Positions 31,863-43,801 of a stretch of 64,000 bases of DNA are shown one piece after another (positions within the stretch are counted from its first letter, which is position 1; every line of letters starts with the position of its first letter). The DNA is from Prosopocoilus inquinatus. Taxonomy: Eukaryota; Arthropoda; Insecta; Coleoptera; Lucanidae. Position numbers and translations under genes: made by a program. The notes under the pieces were generated by a model, which saw only the letters and a program-made list of their open reading frames with translations, made no database searches and was not told where the DNA came from. The stretch spans positions 64,666,212 to 64,730,211 of the forward strand of contig CM069870.1 of the NCBI GenBank assembly GCA_036172665.1. The letters are read 5' to 3'.

Positions 31863-34786
31863 CGACCGGTCCTTCTCTTTTATTTTGTTGATAAATTAAC
31901 GGATATTAATTAATTTAATTATTAAATTTGAAAATAACAAAATGATATACAAATTAAGAATAATAAATTAGAAAATAACAGAAAACAGTGAACAAATTAA
32001 GAATAACAAGGAACCATTGGATCTAGAATATTTATATTAAATATTCAAATTGTTTTTCAGCTTCTTGTAGATACTTCTTACTTCTTGTAATCTTGACGCC
32101 AAAAAAGACAGTTTTAGTTGCTTTCTCCTATTAGTTGTGTCACGTAATGTAACTTTTCATTATTAAAATCCATTTTGTTAACACAAAAAGAAGTACAAAT
32201 TTGTAAAAGTAGTGTCTCACTAATCTAAACAATTGTTCTGTCAATTAAAAATTCATGGCAATTGTTTTCAAATTTTTTAGCAAAGGGCAACGTAATTTTA
32301 AATTTTATTTTTTAAATTATTTTAATAAAGTTATTTAAATATTTTTTAAGTAGAGGAACATAGGAATTAGTTTAATACGAACATATTCAATTACTTTGAA
32401 CACAAAATAAAACATATTCATTGATTTATCATCTAATTGAAACAGAAAAACCGGACGGAAAGGCTAAATAACGTTAATATTGAAAGAAAAAAAATATTTC
32501 ATTGGTCTCTAGATTTCTTCAGTTTAAACAAAAACATTTGGCGTTTTATGAGCTCATTAAAACAGTGTTTTACACGAGTTTAGGCATACTGGATGTCCCA
32601 TTTAAAAAAAATATAACTTTGGTGTGGCTCTCAGTTACTGAACACGCTGTATACCCCAAAATAATTTTAGAAAACAGAGCTGACTGAGTTACACCTCAGC
32701 TCGTTTGAATTTCTTTTCTATCTTGTATACTTTAGACGGTAGAGAAGACCGCGGCACTCGGTGAACAGCCTGTATATTAATTTTACGAAAAAATTACTTT
32801 CAAGTGAAAGTTTCACCTGAAGCATATTTTTAGATTAGTTTGACGTATACAGAGTGTTCCGTTTAGCCTGGACGCAAGATCACTTCGTTATTTTAAATGG
32901 AACTATACTATACTATATTTTTACATTTTCGGGTTCTGGACTGAATTTTAACCTGACTTTATGCATCTTATATAGGTGCTAAAGTAAACTGCTTTCGCGT
33001 TATTCAACTTTTTATAAAAAATTTCCGCTGTTGCAGTACTCAAAAACAAATGCAAATATCTTCCGAACAAATGACGTTAGACTTCTAGTATTTTTGCAAG
33101 TGCTTCATGTTGAAATGCTGCTTTACATACAGAGTTAAGAGAAATCTAAAGTAAAAAAATACATTTGCTTTCCCATACTTAAAGTGACTTTAAATTACAG
33201 CTTCCTTAAAGTCTGATTATGAAAATAGCCGTCATTATTATAAACGCTGTGTGAAAGGGTTAAATTTAACTAAAAATTTTTTTTTTTATCTTAAGCCAGA
33301 CAGAATTATTAAGATTAAAAAAAACCTTTCACTGACATTTCTCATCGGACAACAAACAAGAAACATTAAAAAAAACTGTACAGAAAAACATAAAATTTGA
33401 AAACAGTATTAACGGTAGATAGGGATGACCCTGTATCATTGATAAGAGAACTAAATGGCGGAATCAATAATTGTAAAAAAAAATAATGGAATAAAAAATG
33501 TTCATTTGTTTTTTTTTTCGAATATTTTTATTTTCAGAAAGCTCTCTCTACTTTATTTTCTTTTTTTTATTAATACGCCGATTTTTACAGTTTTTTTGAA
33601 AAAGTTTCGTTTCATTTCTTTTATTTTCCAATTACTCTATCGTTTTCAAAAATCTACCAACTATTTCAGTTTCTTTTGTTTTTTAACTTCATTTACACTT
33701 CTTTTTTATTCGTGTTTCATATGTTCTAGTTTCTTTCCAGTTTTCGTTAGACTGTTTTGTTTTATTTGCTTTTTGATTTGGAAATCGACTTCTTTTGTTA
33801 AATAACAATTGCGTGTTTCACGAGATATTCATTTTGTAGTTTTCTTTCCGTATTTCTGATTTTGTAGGTAAATTATGCAAAGGATCAAATGTTCCGCCCT
33901 GTGTGATGGTTCAGTTTAGGTGAGTATTTTTTTAACAACCTTAGGTCAATTCTTTAATGAGTTTAGGGGTTGGTCAGCCTGAATACTCGCCCGAAACTCT
34001 TTTACTTTGATCAACAACGAAACCACCCCCGTTTTACTGATAACCCAGCCTGCTCCTTTGACTCACGAGCTACCGCTGAAAGCAATTTCCTTGTTCGGTA
34101 GCAAGTTTGAGATGAGAAAGCCAAAAAGACTCTCAAAAAAGGTGTTTTTCTCGAGAAGACAAAACAGGACCGTTGTTTGCCTTAAGATTGTCAAATTCTT
34201 CTCTCTCGTTGTTTCTCTCCTTACGAAGATTTTCTCTTCAGAATAACTCGTTGAGGGTATTGAATGAATAAAAGAGAGTAGTAATTTTAACAAATATATC
34301 GAAAGAAAAATTAAAAAAGATAATTAGACAATAATGAAATAACAACCAATAATTTGTAGCCAGCTTACAAAATAAATCTTGGAAAAACGTTAAACATAAG
34401 AAAATAAATAAATAAAAACATTATACAGGAAAGCGTTTGCTTAGGCCGGGTTTTTCACTAAAGTTTAACTTTACGTTTAACTTTATTCTTTTTTGGTGGT
34501 TCAGTCAGTGGTTAAGATGTAAAACGTAGTTTAACTATGAAAGAAAATTGCGGTTTAACACTTAATCCGCAGTTAATAAATTGCTGGTTTAATTGGACAC
34601 TGAGCAACTCAGCCTTATTGTATCAAACGTGGAGGAAAATTACTGAATTTATTTAAAAGAAAAAATTTAATCTGGAGTTCAATTTAGAATCGCCCGGAAT
34701 GAGATAAGTCGCGTGCTTTTTTCCAAAGCTATTCGAGTCCACGTAATAACTGCACATTTAAATGTTAATTGTTTTAATCAACTTCT
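31863..34786 (+). repeat. Left arm of 6.2-kb inverted repeat
   Basis: Begins CGACCGGTCCTTCTC and matches the reverse complement of 35086-38111 with high identity by eye. It has about 350 bp (33095-33445) with no partner in the right arm. Inside are ACAGGGTGT-type repeat ends, the CCGCGG-containing repeat shared with 39310, 47455 and 48755, and the MITE of 34443-34618. No supported coding region. Confidence 0.82.
34443..34618. mobile_element. MITE in left arm
   Basis: Ends TAGGCCGGGTTTTTCAC and CTGAGCAACTCAGCC. It corresponds to the better-preserved copy at 35253-35585. Confidence 0.5.
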
Positions 34787-34796
34787 TCTTCAGCAG

Positions 34797-34862
34797 TCGA
34801 GCTACGTCTCTGCTGAAGAAGCCCCAAGTAGGGCTGAAACAGCTGTCCAGAGGCTGCTCGGG
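34797..34862 (+). ncRNA. Type I hammerhead ribozyme, copy B
   Basis: Core CTGAAGA (34813-34819), stem II AGCCC/GGGCT with loop CAAGTA, GAA (34836-34838), ACAGCTGT, C at 34847, then CAGAGGCTGCTCG. Stem I pairs GTCTCTG with CAGAGGC and CGAGC with GCTCG. It lies in the spacer between the inverted-repeat arms; the element continues to TTTTTCT near 34911 and is truncated at its 5' side. Confidence 0.8.
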
Positions 34863-34911
34863 GTTTTCACTGCAATCAAAAACGATTTGCACAAAATTTT
34901 TCTAATAATAA

Positions 34912-35085
34912 AGTCTCTACGTTTTATTTTTTGACGAACACGTGGAAAGTTGACGACGCGATTCTCATGTAGAGTGAGAAATGCATGTGGGAAGTTTTGA
35001 GCTAAATGACGTAACTGCGCCACCTAGCGGAGAGAGGTACTTACGGTAAAAACATCCCCGAGGAAGGCGGGGTAATGTAACCAGG
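34912..35085. other. Spacer of the large inverted repeat
   Basis: About 170 bp not shared by the arms, with no coding region. It contains GCGCCACCTAGCGG. Confidence 0.5.
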
Positions 35086-35252
35086 AAGTTGATTAAAACA
35101 ATTAACATTTAGTTGTGCAGTTATTACGTGGACTCGAATAGCTTTGGAAAAAAGCACGCGACTTATCTCATTCCAGGCGATTCTAAATTGAACTCCAGAT
35201 TTAATTTTTTCTTTTAAATAAATTCAGTAACTTTCCTCCACGTTTGATACAA

Positions 35253-35585
35253 TAAGGCTGAGTTGCTCAGTGACCGATTAAACCAGCAATTTATTAACTG
35301 CGGATTAAGTGTCAAACCGCAGTTTTCTTTCATAGTTAAACCACGTTTTACATCTTAATTCATAGTTCAACTACATTTTACATCTTAACCACAGTCTGAA
35401 CAACCAAAAAGAGAATAAAACTTTAAGTACAAAGTATTTTAAACCTCGAACCGGACAGAATTATGAAGGGAAAACACTCAACGTTTCGCTATAGATTTAT
35501 AGCTTCGTCAGGACAAGAACAAACTTCAATAAAACTTTAGTTAACGTTAAACGTAGTTTAAACCTGTTGTGAGCAACTCAGCCTA
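35253..35585. mobile_element. MITE with AAGGCTGAGTTGCTCA termini
   Basis: Inverted ends GGCTGAGTTGCTCA and TGAGCAACTCAGCC enclose this copy, which was later interrupted at 35426. Confidence 0.65.
35426..35527 (-). mobile_element. 102-bp Penelope-like insert, 12-bp duplication
   Basis: Perfect direct repeats AATAAAACTTTA flank it at 35414-35425 and 35528-35539. The minus strand reads GTCCTGACGAAGCTATAAATC, then TATAGC, GAA and ACGT: a hammerhead-like order with a bulged stem II. Stem I does not pair convincingly. Same family as 6263-6432. Confidence 0.75.
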
Positions 35586-38115
35586 AACAAAAGCTTTCCT
35601 GCGTAGTGTTTTTGCTTATTTATTTTCTTATGTTTAACGTTTTTCCAAGATTTATTTTGTAAGCTAGCTACAAATTATTGGTTGTTATTTCATTATTGTG
35701 TAATTATCTTTTTTAATTTTTCTTTCGATATATTTGTTAAAATTACTACTCTCTTTTATTCATTCAATACCCTCAACGAGTTATTCTGAAGAGAAAATCT
35801 TCGTAAGGAGAGAAACAACGAGAGAGAAGAATTTGACAATCTTAAGGCAAACAACGGTCCTGTTTTGTCTTGTCGAGAAAAACACCTTTTTTGAGAGTCT
35901 TTTGGCTTTTTCATGTCAAACTTGCTACCGTACAAGGAAATTGCTTTCAGCGGTAGCTCGTGAGTCAAAAGGGCAGGTTGGGTTATCAGTAAAACGGGGG
36001 TGGTTTCGTTGTTGATCAAGGTAAAAGAGTTTCAGGCAAGTATTCAGGCTGACCAACCCCTAAACTCATTAAAGAATTGACCCAAGGTTGTTAAAAAAAA
36101 TACTCACTTAAACTGAACCATCACACAGGGCGGAACATTTGATCCTTTGCATAATTTACCTACAAAATCAGAAATACGGAACGAAAACTAAAAAATGAAT
36201 ATCTCGTGAAACACGCAATTGTTATTTAACAAAAGAAGTCGATTTCCAAATCAAAAAGCAAATAAAACAAAACAGTCTAACGAAAACTGGAAAGAAAGCA
36301 GAATATATAAAACACGAATAAAAAAGTGTAAATGAAGTTAAAAAGCAAAAGAAACTGAAATAGTTGGTAGATTTTTGGAAACGATAGAGAAATTGGAAAA
36401 TAAAAGAAATGAAACGAAGCTTTATCAGAAAAGCTGTAAAAATCGGCGTACTAATAAAAAAAAGAAAATAAAGTAGAGAGAGCTTTCTGAAAATAAAAAT
36501 ATTCGAAAAAAAAACAAATGAAATTCTTTTATTCCATTATTGTTTTGTACAATTATTGATTCCGCCATTTAGTTCTCTTTTCAATGCAAAAATACTAGAA
36601 GTCTAACGTCATTTGTTCGGAAGATATTTGCATTTGTTTTTGAGTACTGCAACAGCGGAAATTTTTTATAAAAAGTTGAATAACGCGAAAGCAGTTTACT
36701 TTAGCACCTATATAAGATGCATAAAGTCAGGTTAAAATTCAGTCCAGAACCCGAAAATGTAAAAATATAGTATAGTATCGTTCCATTTAAAATAACGAAG
36801 TGATCTTGCGTCCAGGCTAAACGGAACACTCTGTATACGTCAAACTAATCTAAAAATATGCTTCAGGTGAAACTTTCACTTGAAAGTAATTTTTTCGTAA
36901 AATTAATATACAGGCTGTTCAAAGAGTGCCGCGGTCTTCTCTACCGTCTAAAGTATACAAGATAGAAAAGAAATTCAAACGAGCTGAGGTGTAACTCAGT
37001 CAGCTCTATTTTCTAAAATTATTTTTGGCTACACAGGGTGTTCAGTAACTGAGAGCCATACCAAAGTTATATTTTTTTAAATGGGACATCCAGTATATTT
37101 TTACATATTTCGAAAGTACGCATAACGATTAGGTAATAACCAAACATTTCGGATGTTTTATTTAAGAGTCTTTAAGATATTAATGATTGAAAAATTGCTC
37201 TACTTCGAGCTCTTATAGTTTGATCATTTATATACATTTCATAGCGAATTTTTGTAGGTAGTCAGCAGAATATCTCATCTACAGAAATTTCATAACAGAT
37301 TCAATCTATTAGTTATTATGTGTACAGGGTGTTGAGTTTTGCAAAATATAGTTTTCCTCAAAATTTTCAAATGGAACACCCAGTATGCCTAAACTCGTGT
37401 GAAACACTGTTTTAATGAGCTTTCATAAAACGCCAAATGTTTTTGTCTAAACTGAAGAAATCGTCAGACAGCAATTAAATATTTTTTTTCTTTCAATATT
37501 AACGTTATTTAACGTTTTCGTCCGGTTTTTCTGTTTCAGTTAGATGATAAATCAATGAATATGTTTTATTGTGTGTTCAAAGTAATTGAATATGTTCCTA
37601 TTAAACTAATTCCTATGTTCCTTTACTTTAAAAATCTTTAAATGACTTTATTAAAATAATTAAAAAAATAAAATTTAAAATTACGTTGCCGTTTGCTAGA
37701 AAATAGGAAAACAGTTGCCATGAATTTTTAATTGACAGAACAATTGTTTAGATTAGAGACACACTACTTTTACAAATTTGTACTCTTTTTGTATTAACAA
37801 AATGTATTTTAATAAAGAAAAGTTACGTGACGTGACACAACGAATAGGAGAAAGCAATTAAAACTGTCTTTTGACGTCAAGATTACAAGAAGTAAGAAGT
37901 ATTTACAAGAAGCTGAAAAACAATTTGAATATTTAATATAAAAATTTCTAGATCCAATGGTTCCTTGTTATTCTTAATTTGTTCACTGTTTTCTGTTATT
38001 TTCTAATTTATTATTCTTAATTTGTATATTATTTTATTATTTTCAAATTTAATAATTAAATTAACTAATATCCGTTAATTTGTCAACAAAATAAAAGAGA
38101 AGGACCGGTCGAAAA

Positions 38116-38350
38116 GGCTAAAAAACGTCAATATTACAATTAAAAAAAAATGATTAATTGCTGTTTCGCGATTTGTTCAGCTTGGACAAAAACATTTGGC
38201 GTTTCATGAAAGCTCATTAAGGCAGAGTTTCACAACACCCTGTACACACAATAACTAATAGATTGAATCTATTGTGAAATTTCTGTAGATGAGAAATTGT
38301 ATTGACTACCTACAAAAATTTACGATGAAATGTAAATAAATAATCAAACT
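38116..38350 (+). repeat. Further fragment of the inverted-repeat family
   Basis: GAAAAGGCTAAAAAACGTC and AAAAACATTTGGCGTTTCATG repeat sequences near 32460-32560, in the same direction as the left arm, so the right arm is followed by a partial direct copy. Confidence 0.6.
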
Positions 38351-38574
38351 ACCGGGTGGTCAATGGAATTTATAATTGGAGGAGGCTCTGAGAGTTGCTA
38401 TTTTACGTTAGGTGGTTGGAAACACTGAGAAATTAACAATAAATTGACAGTTGTTATTTTTGGGGTTATATTCGTGCTTTGTGTGTTCGATCTTCAATGA
38501 TATAGTAAACATTATTTTGCTGAAACTTAGAAATAAAATAAGTGTGAAGAAAAAAGTGGATATTTGTATTGAAA

Positions 38575-39021
38575 TTAAAATAAATTTTCAAAATGTTGTC
38601 CGTCAATTTTTTTACACCGGGCAACTCACTTTTTCATATTGTCGAACGCATTTTGCAATTTTTGAGGAGTAATTAAATTGCACGCTTCTGTAATTGCTTC
38701 TCTCAGGTCTTCCAATGTGTTACTGGCAAACAATGTATTTTTCAGAAATGGAAAAATAAAATAATCGATAGTTGTCAAATCTGGAGACCGGGCAGGAAAA
38801 TTCACATCGCGATTGTGAAAAAACTCCTGTATCAATTGAATGGTTTCCCTTGTGTGTGCATCATCCTGTTGAAAATACCCTCGTACCTGGCTTCCGAGTA
38901 AGAGCCATCGTCTCTCGATATTGTATACAACCAGGAATCGAATAGCTCCATGTGCCATTTTCTTGTTTCTGTGCATTTTTGAAATAACTTTCAGTGAGAA
39001 AAATGTTATGTCGAATATCAA
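38575..39021 (-). pseudogene. DD41D-group transposase C-terminal fragment
   Basis: Encodes GYFQQDDAHTRETIQ, NFPARSPDLTTIDYFIFPFL and LEDLREAITEAC. After an in-frame TGA near 38626 comes a short tail (KKIDGQHFENLF) to TAA at 38575-38577. The block order is that of the two DD41D elements in this window, with residues lost between the second and third catalytic aspartates. No terminal repeats are seen. Confidence 0.75.
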
Positions 39022-39166
39022 ACATTTTCGAAACTAAATGTCATTATGACACTTAAAATCTTTAATTTCAAACTGCAAGCCTGGGTTGCCAACTTATGAT
39101 AAATACCACAGCCTGCTCTAATTATAAATTCTAAAGTTGAGCAATTTTTTATACACTATCATTAAT

Positions 39167-39235
39167 AGAAAAATTTTGTGGAAATCGTTTTTGATTGCAG
39201 TGAAAACCTCGAGCAGCCTCTGTACAGCTGTTCAT
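39167..39235 (-). mobile_element. Hammerhead retroelement copy C, 69-bp truncated
   Basis: Perfect 13-bp direct repeats CACTATCATTAAT at 39154-39166 and 39236-39248. In minus sense it starts within stem III (GAACAGCTGTACAGAGGC), continues through the stem I 3' arm and ends GAAATCG...CACAAAATTTTTCT. It is thus 5' truncated with a clean 3' end, and the ribozyme core is lost. Confidence 0.82.
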
Positions 39236-39299
39236 CACTATCATTAATATCTTAAAAACTCTTAAATAAAACTTCCGAAAAATATAACTTTGGTATGGC

Positions 39300-39450
39300 T
39301 CTCAGTTACTGAACAGCCTGTATAACAAAAAATAATTTTAGAAAATAGAGCTGACTGAGTTACACCTCAGCTCGTTTGAATTTCTTTTCTGTCTTGTATA
39401 CTTTAGACGGTAGAGAAGACCGCGGTACTCGGTGGACACCTGTATATCTA
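39300..39450. repeat. CCGCGGT-containing dispersed repeat
   Basis: GAGCTGACTGAGTTACACC, AGACGGTAGAGAAGACCGCGG and a GGTGGACACC end. Other copies lie at 32640-32775, 36905-37050, 47455-47600 and 48755-48895, in both orientations. Some end in ACAGGGTGT, like the non-autonomous elements nearby. Confidence 0.7.
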
Positions 39451-39469
39451 TAATAGTAAGAAAGAATTC

Positions 39470-40130
39470 GCCTTAAGTGGGACACCATGTATAGTATTCA
39501 ACTAAATGTGGGTATCAACGCGTGGAGTTTATCATTTAGTCGGATTCAAATTATTACATCTTAATTTTAACTATTTTAGGTGGATATATTTAGTTTATCC
39601 GAAAAAGTGGACATGACAATAATTTTTTGCTAGAACTAATAAAACATCAGGTTTCAGTTTGCAAATTACGGAGGGAATTAATTTAAAATAAATATTTCGC
39701 TGTGTATGAGTGGACCTAGCATCGAACGTGTTAAACAGAGATAAAATTCTACCTTTTCCGGCGTGCAAGTCGACAAAAACTCGCAAAAAAGAACTCGAGC
39801 GTTCCACGGCTATCTTTGCGTTTTGCTTAACCGGTAATCGTCCTTAGTATCTTATCAGGTATCGCCGAGGAAACTGCGAGATTTTCTAAGCGAATTTCCA
39901 ATACTTATTGCAATAATTTGTTTATTATAATATACGTGATAGTGAAGTGCACCTAGAACTTGCTGTTATAGTGGAATTAGGTAAGAAGATTTTGAAGTCA
40001 TCTGCGATATTATCATTGCCAAACATTTAAATTGAAATCAAGCTCGTATTATACGAAAAGCAACTCGCAATCAGTCGACCGCGCACTGTTAATATTTAAT
40101 GATGTTAACCAAATTATATTTATTTTAATT
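39470..40130. other. Non-coding DNA, no gene seen
   Basis: Sequence without visible repeats between repeat clusters; no exon supported. Confidence 0.4.
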
Positions 40131-40139
40131 TAAATACAT

Positions 40140-41520
40140 GAAATTTTCCAATTTGCAAAAACATTACAGCAGCAGTCATTATTAGGCTTAGTACATACAT
40201 ACTTGGATACAAAGTCGGGTAACTTTGTTTCAAAGTCTTGTTTCGCGATTGTTTCGAAACAATTGCTAGACAAAATGTGATGTATAAGGATAGGCTTTGA
40301 ATAAGTACAAGCCATCGTTTCAGTAGCGTCATAAAAATGTATCTAACAGGCACATTGTGTAATGAGACGGTGAAAAAAAATTACGGCGTTCTTACACTCT
40401 GATGCAATGTGGCGGAGGTCGCGATACAATTGGCCAACTACTTACTCTGAAAATCTTTACACATTTAAACAAGAAGAGTTGATTGCATAACTGTATTTTT
40501 TTTATTGCGGCAATATTGATCTGTTTTTTGTTATACTGAGTAACACCATTGCTGTAGCGGCGTTAATTGTCTCCGTAGCCCTCGCGTTTGTTTGCATGCT
40601 ACGGTCTAATATTTTTTAATGCCCACTTCATTAGAATTTGAACCGCGCAAATATATTTCCCCGACCCATAGTGATGCACCTCGAGTCTTCGGGGACAAAA
40701 GTCGCAGAATTTTTGTTTCCCATTTAAAATGGGAAACTTGAAACAGTGTTGCGCAACATTTGGACATGGGAGAAAAAAAAAGCAGATGAAGATCACAAAC
40801 ACGATAAATCTCGCTCACAATGAATCACCTTCGTATTTTATCGGCTCTGCTGTTTTTTTTAATTATGTGGTCTCAAAGAAAAACAAACTAAAGAATATCA
40901 TGATGAAACGTGCTTGTAGCCTTGTAGGACATCTTTTTAGTACAGTATAAAAATTGAATAAAAAAAAAATAGATACAGGATGTTATCGAATAAGATGACA
41001 ATAATTATACCACGTATCGACCACATAAAAATATTACAATTTAATCTACATACAAAACTCTTTCGTTGCTGAAAGACATAACTTCAAAAGAATATTTTCT
41101 CAAATATATCTGGAACGGTTTGAAGTAGATCGTTGAAATTTGACACGCAGTATAAGTGAAATATAGGGATGGATATATCATATGGAAAATTGAGCGTTCT
41201 TCACCAGTGGCGTAGAACCGAGGAAGTTATCATTTTAGTAAATAAGTTACTTATTGTCACTTTTTAAAGACTACTGAAACAAAAATTGAAAAGTACGAAG
41301 AAAATTGTACTAGAAATGAACTAGTACCATCTTCGTCAGATTAACCGTTTACGAGATAATTAGGTCGAAAGAAATTATTGCAGCAAAAACTCGAAATTTC
41401 AAAAAGCTCTAATTTACCTTGAAAATATTAGATGGAATTTTATCTGCGTATTTTACATGTGCAATACTTAATTGTTGCGTAGTTCCTTTTCTCAAAGTAT
41501 GCTTTTCAAGGCCTAGCCTA
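40140..41520 (+). repeat. Left half of 40-45 kb inverted mosaic
   Basis: Matches the reverse complement of parts of 43930-45000. It contains a copy of the 43802-44456 element starting CAGGATGTTATC at 40976 and truncated near 41512. It also contains GCTTAGTACATAC...TTGGATAC termini that recur at 44850 and 44990. No coding region. Confidence 0.65.
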
Positions 41521-41746
41521 GAACATACTTAGGTACAGCGTCGCGCAACAATCGCGAAACATTGTTTGACAAAATTGAAAAAATATCGAAACTGTTTCTA
41601 TACATTATCGCATGTCCACACTTAGCTTAGTTCTGGATACGCAAAATATTTCTTGCTGATTGTTTTTGATTGGTCGATTTTTTTTAAAGAATCAATCTGA
41701 AATCGATTCGCAATAAACATTTAGCCTACCTATCAGGATGTACGTA

Positions 41747-42684
41747 CAGGGTGACTACGCTAGAATTCCTACCCCCTTTAACTCTTTTATTTTTGATTTC
41801 AGGAAAAAATGTTTAATACAAAACTTATAGGGACTAATTCAAAGTTTCTCTGTGTGCTCACAATAAAACAATTGATGGTCGGATAAACGAAACATAAACT
41901 AAACTTAAGTTTTTCCCTCTACATTATTAAGCTTTTCAATTCTAAATTAAATTCTAATGAGACTGTGACTGAGACTGTGTCCATAAAATAATTTCGATTT
42001 AATTTATTTTATTTTTGAATTTTAGAAATAGAAAACTTGAATAATGATCCTTTTATACTAAGAGATGTGATTAAGAACATGTTAAAAAGTTTTACACTTT
42101 GCATAAAAAAAATTGAGAACGCTTTGAATATGTTTTACGGTAAATTTTCAGTTATTTTATTTTTTAAAGTTCAATTTTTCCGAAATATTTTTCGTTTCCA
42201 GTTTAAAAGTTAATTTTTAGAAAACATCTAAATCCATTTAATATGTTAATGGTAAAATTTTATTTCTTGTTTTTTTTTTTTTTATTTAAAACCAAAACTT
42301 CGTTTAGTTTTTTGGGTATCTGACTCTCAATTGTTTCTTGTAAATATCTACAACTTCTTTTATCTTTTTTTTTCTTCTAAAATTAGAAATAAAAAAAAAA
42401 TAACAGGAATTATTTTATAGACACCTTCTACATTATTAATTTTATTATACATGTAGTCTCATTAGAATTTAACTTAGAATCGAAAAAAGTAATAATATAC
42501 AGGTGTCCCATTTAAAAAAAAATTAAGTTTAGTTTGTATCTCGTTTATCCGATCAATAATTGTTTTCCTGTGAGCACACAAAGAAACTTTGAATTAGTCC
42601 CTATAAGTTTTGTATTAAACATGTTTTCCTGAAATCCAAAATAAAATAATTAAAGGGGGTAGGAATTCCCACGTAGTCACCCTG
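41747..42684. mobile_element. 938-bp non-autonomous element, CAGGGTGACTACG ends
   Basis: Inverted repeats of about 200 bp (GAATTCCTACCCCCTTTA, then GGACTAATTCAAAGTTTCT) start with CAGGGTGACTACG. TA target duplications are at 41745-41746 and 42685-42686. There is no open frame between the arms, so it probably depends on a Tc1/mariner-type transposase. Confidence 0.8.
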
Positions 42685-42945
42685 TACGTTCAATGCAAAA
42701 CGACGTAAGCGACATTTTCTATGAAATTGGAAATTTACCGTTAAACGACAGCGCTAAACGCAAAAATTAATATGAATTTTACCATTTGAGTGTCAAATAA
42801 ATAGTAATTTAGTTATTTATATCCGAATGATTTGCGTCTCTTTTTTGTTTTTAGTTTTAAATATTTTAATGGCTGTTTTTCCCAATATTTCTTGTTTGAA
42901 GCTTATTAGAATAGTAAAAAGACAAGCACTAACATTAATGCATTA

Positions 42946-43426
42946 AGAAAATTTGTTGCAAATCGTTTTGATTGCAGTGGATGCCTCGAACATCCTCTGT
43001 ACTCGGCAGAAGCGTAGCTCGAGAGTTCCACTTCAAAGCAAAGCGACTTGTCCAAGGATATTCGCAATTGCTGTGTAATAGTAATGATTAACTTAAATAG
43101 CGACATCCTGCGATCGCTTTTAGACCTGACATTTGCGAATATCCTTGGACAAGTCGTTTTGGTTTGCGGTGGAACTCTCGAGCTTCGCTTGTGCTGATGA
43201 ACCTCTAAATAAGGCTGAAACAGCTGTACAGAGGATGCTTGACGGATTCACTGCAATCAAAAACGAATTGCGACAATTTTTTTCAATATTTTCATTATGC
43301 CTTGACAGCAAGCACGGCCGGCTTGCATGGAATGACTTATTATGTAACAAACTGGCTTCAATTCGTCAATGATAATGCAACGTCACTTCAAAAAGCAAAC
43401 GTAGGATGTCGCAATTTAAACTATTA
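42946..43426. mobile_element. Hammerhead retroelement copies D/E, head-to-head
   Basis: Perfect direct repeats ATTAATGCATTA flank it at 42934-42945 and 43427-43438. The left half (to about 43129) is in minus sense and has lost the ribozyme core; the right half is in plus sense with a core. The two halves meet at TTTGCGAATATCCTTGGAC. It is more diverged than the 31, 51 and 61 kb copies. Confidence 0.8.
43176..43244 (+). ncRNA. Hammerhead-like ribozyme, copy E
   Basis: Core CTGATGA (43194-43200), an imperfect stem II (ACCT/AGGCT), GAA (43217-43219), ACAGCTGT (43220-43227), A at the cleavage position, then CAGAGGATGC. Core bases are conserved, while stems I and II carry mismatches. Confidence 0.55.
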
Positions 43427-43801
43427 ATTAATGCATTAGGTAACCAGTTATGTCAAATTTCATCAAAAACCAAATGTGTCAAAAATAGTTTTTCCCTATT
43501 TCTAAACAATTGAGTCAAAAGAGCTTACGTCATTTTGCCTTAAACTTCGTAGTCTAGAATGACAAGCTGCGGTTATTCGAACTTCAACCTTTAGTACGTG
43601 CAGTGCCGTGGTCAGCGATATTGGAATTGCTGCCTGTAGCACCGCTGCTTAATATAGTTCTCATGCTCAGTAAAAAATTAAAAATAAAATAAAAGTAAAA
43701 CATAGAACTATTTATTTTCTCGGCCAAGTCGGGTTTTAAAGTCCATAAATCTTTTTCAACTTCAGAAATTACAATTTTGTGTTTTTTGATTAAATCTTCT
43801 A

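Larger units (their letters stand above)
35086..38111 (-). repeat. Right arm of 6.2-kb inverted repeat
   Basis: Reverse-complement partner of 31863-34786. It carries two extra blocks: the 102-bp Penelope-like insert at 35426-35527 and about 297 bp at 37085-37381 with ACAGGGTGTTGAG and TGGAACACCC ends. These postdate the duplication or were lost from the left arm. Confidence 0.82.

Noticed and set aside
33455..33805. 116-residue hydrophobic frame in the left inverted-repeat arm
   Set aside because: T-rich composition and no conserved equivalent frame in the right arm, which should share it if coding.
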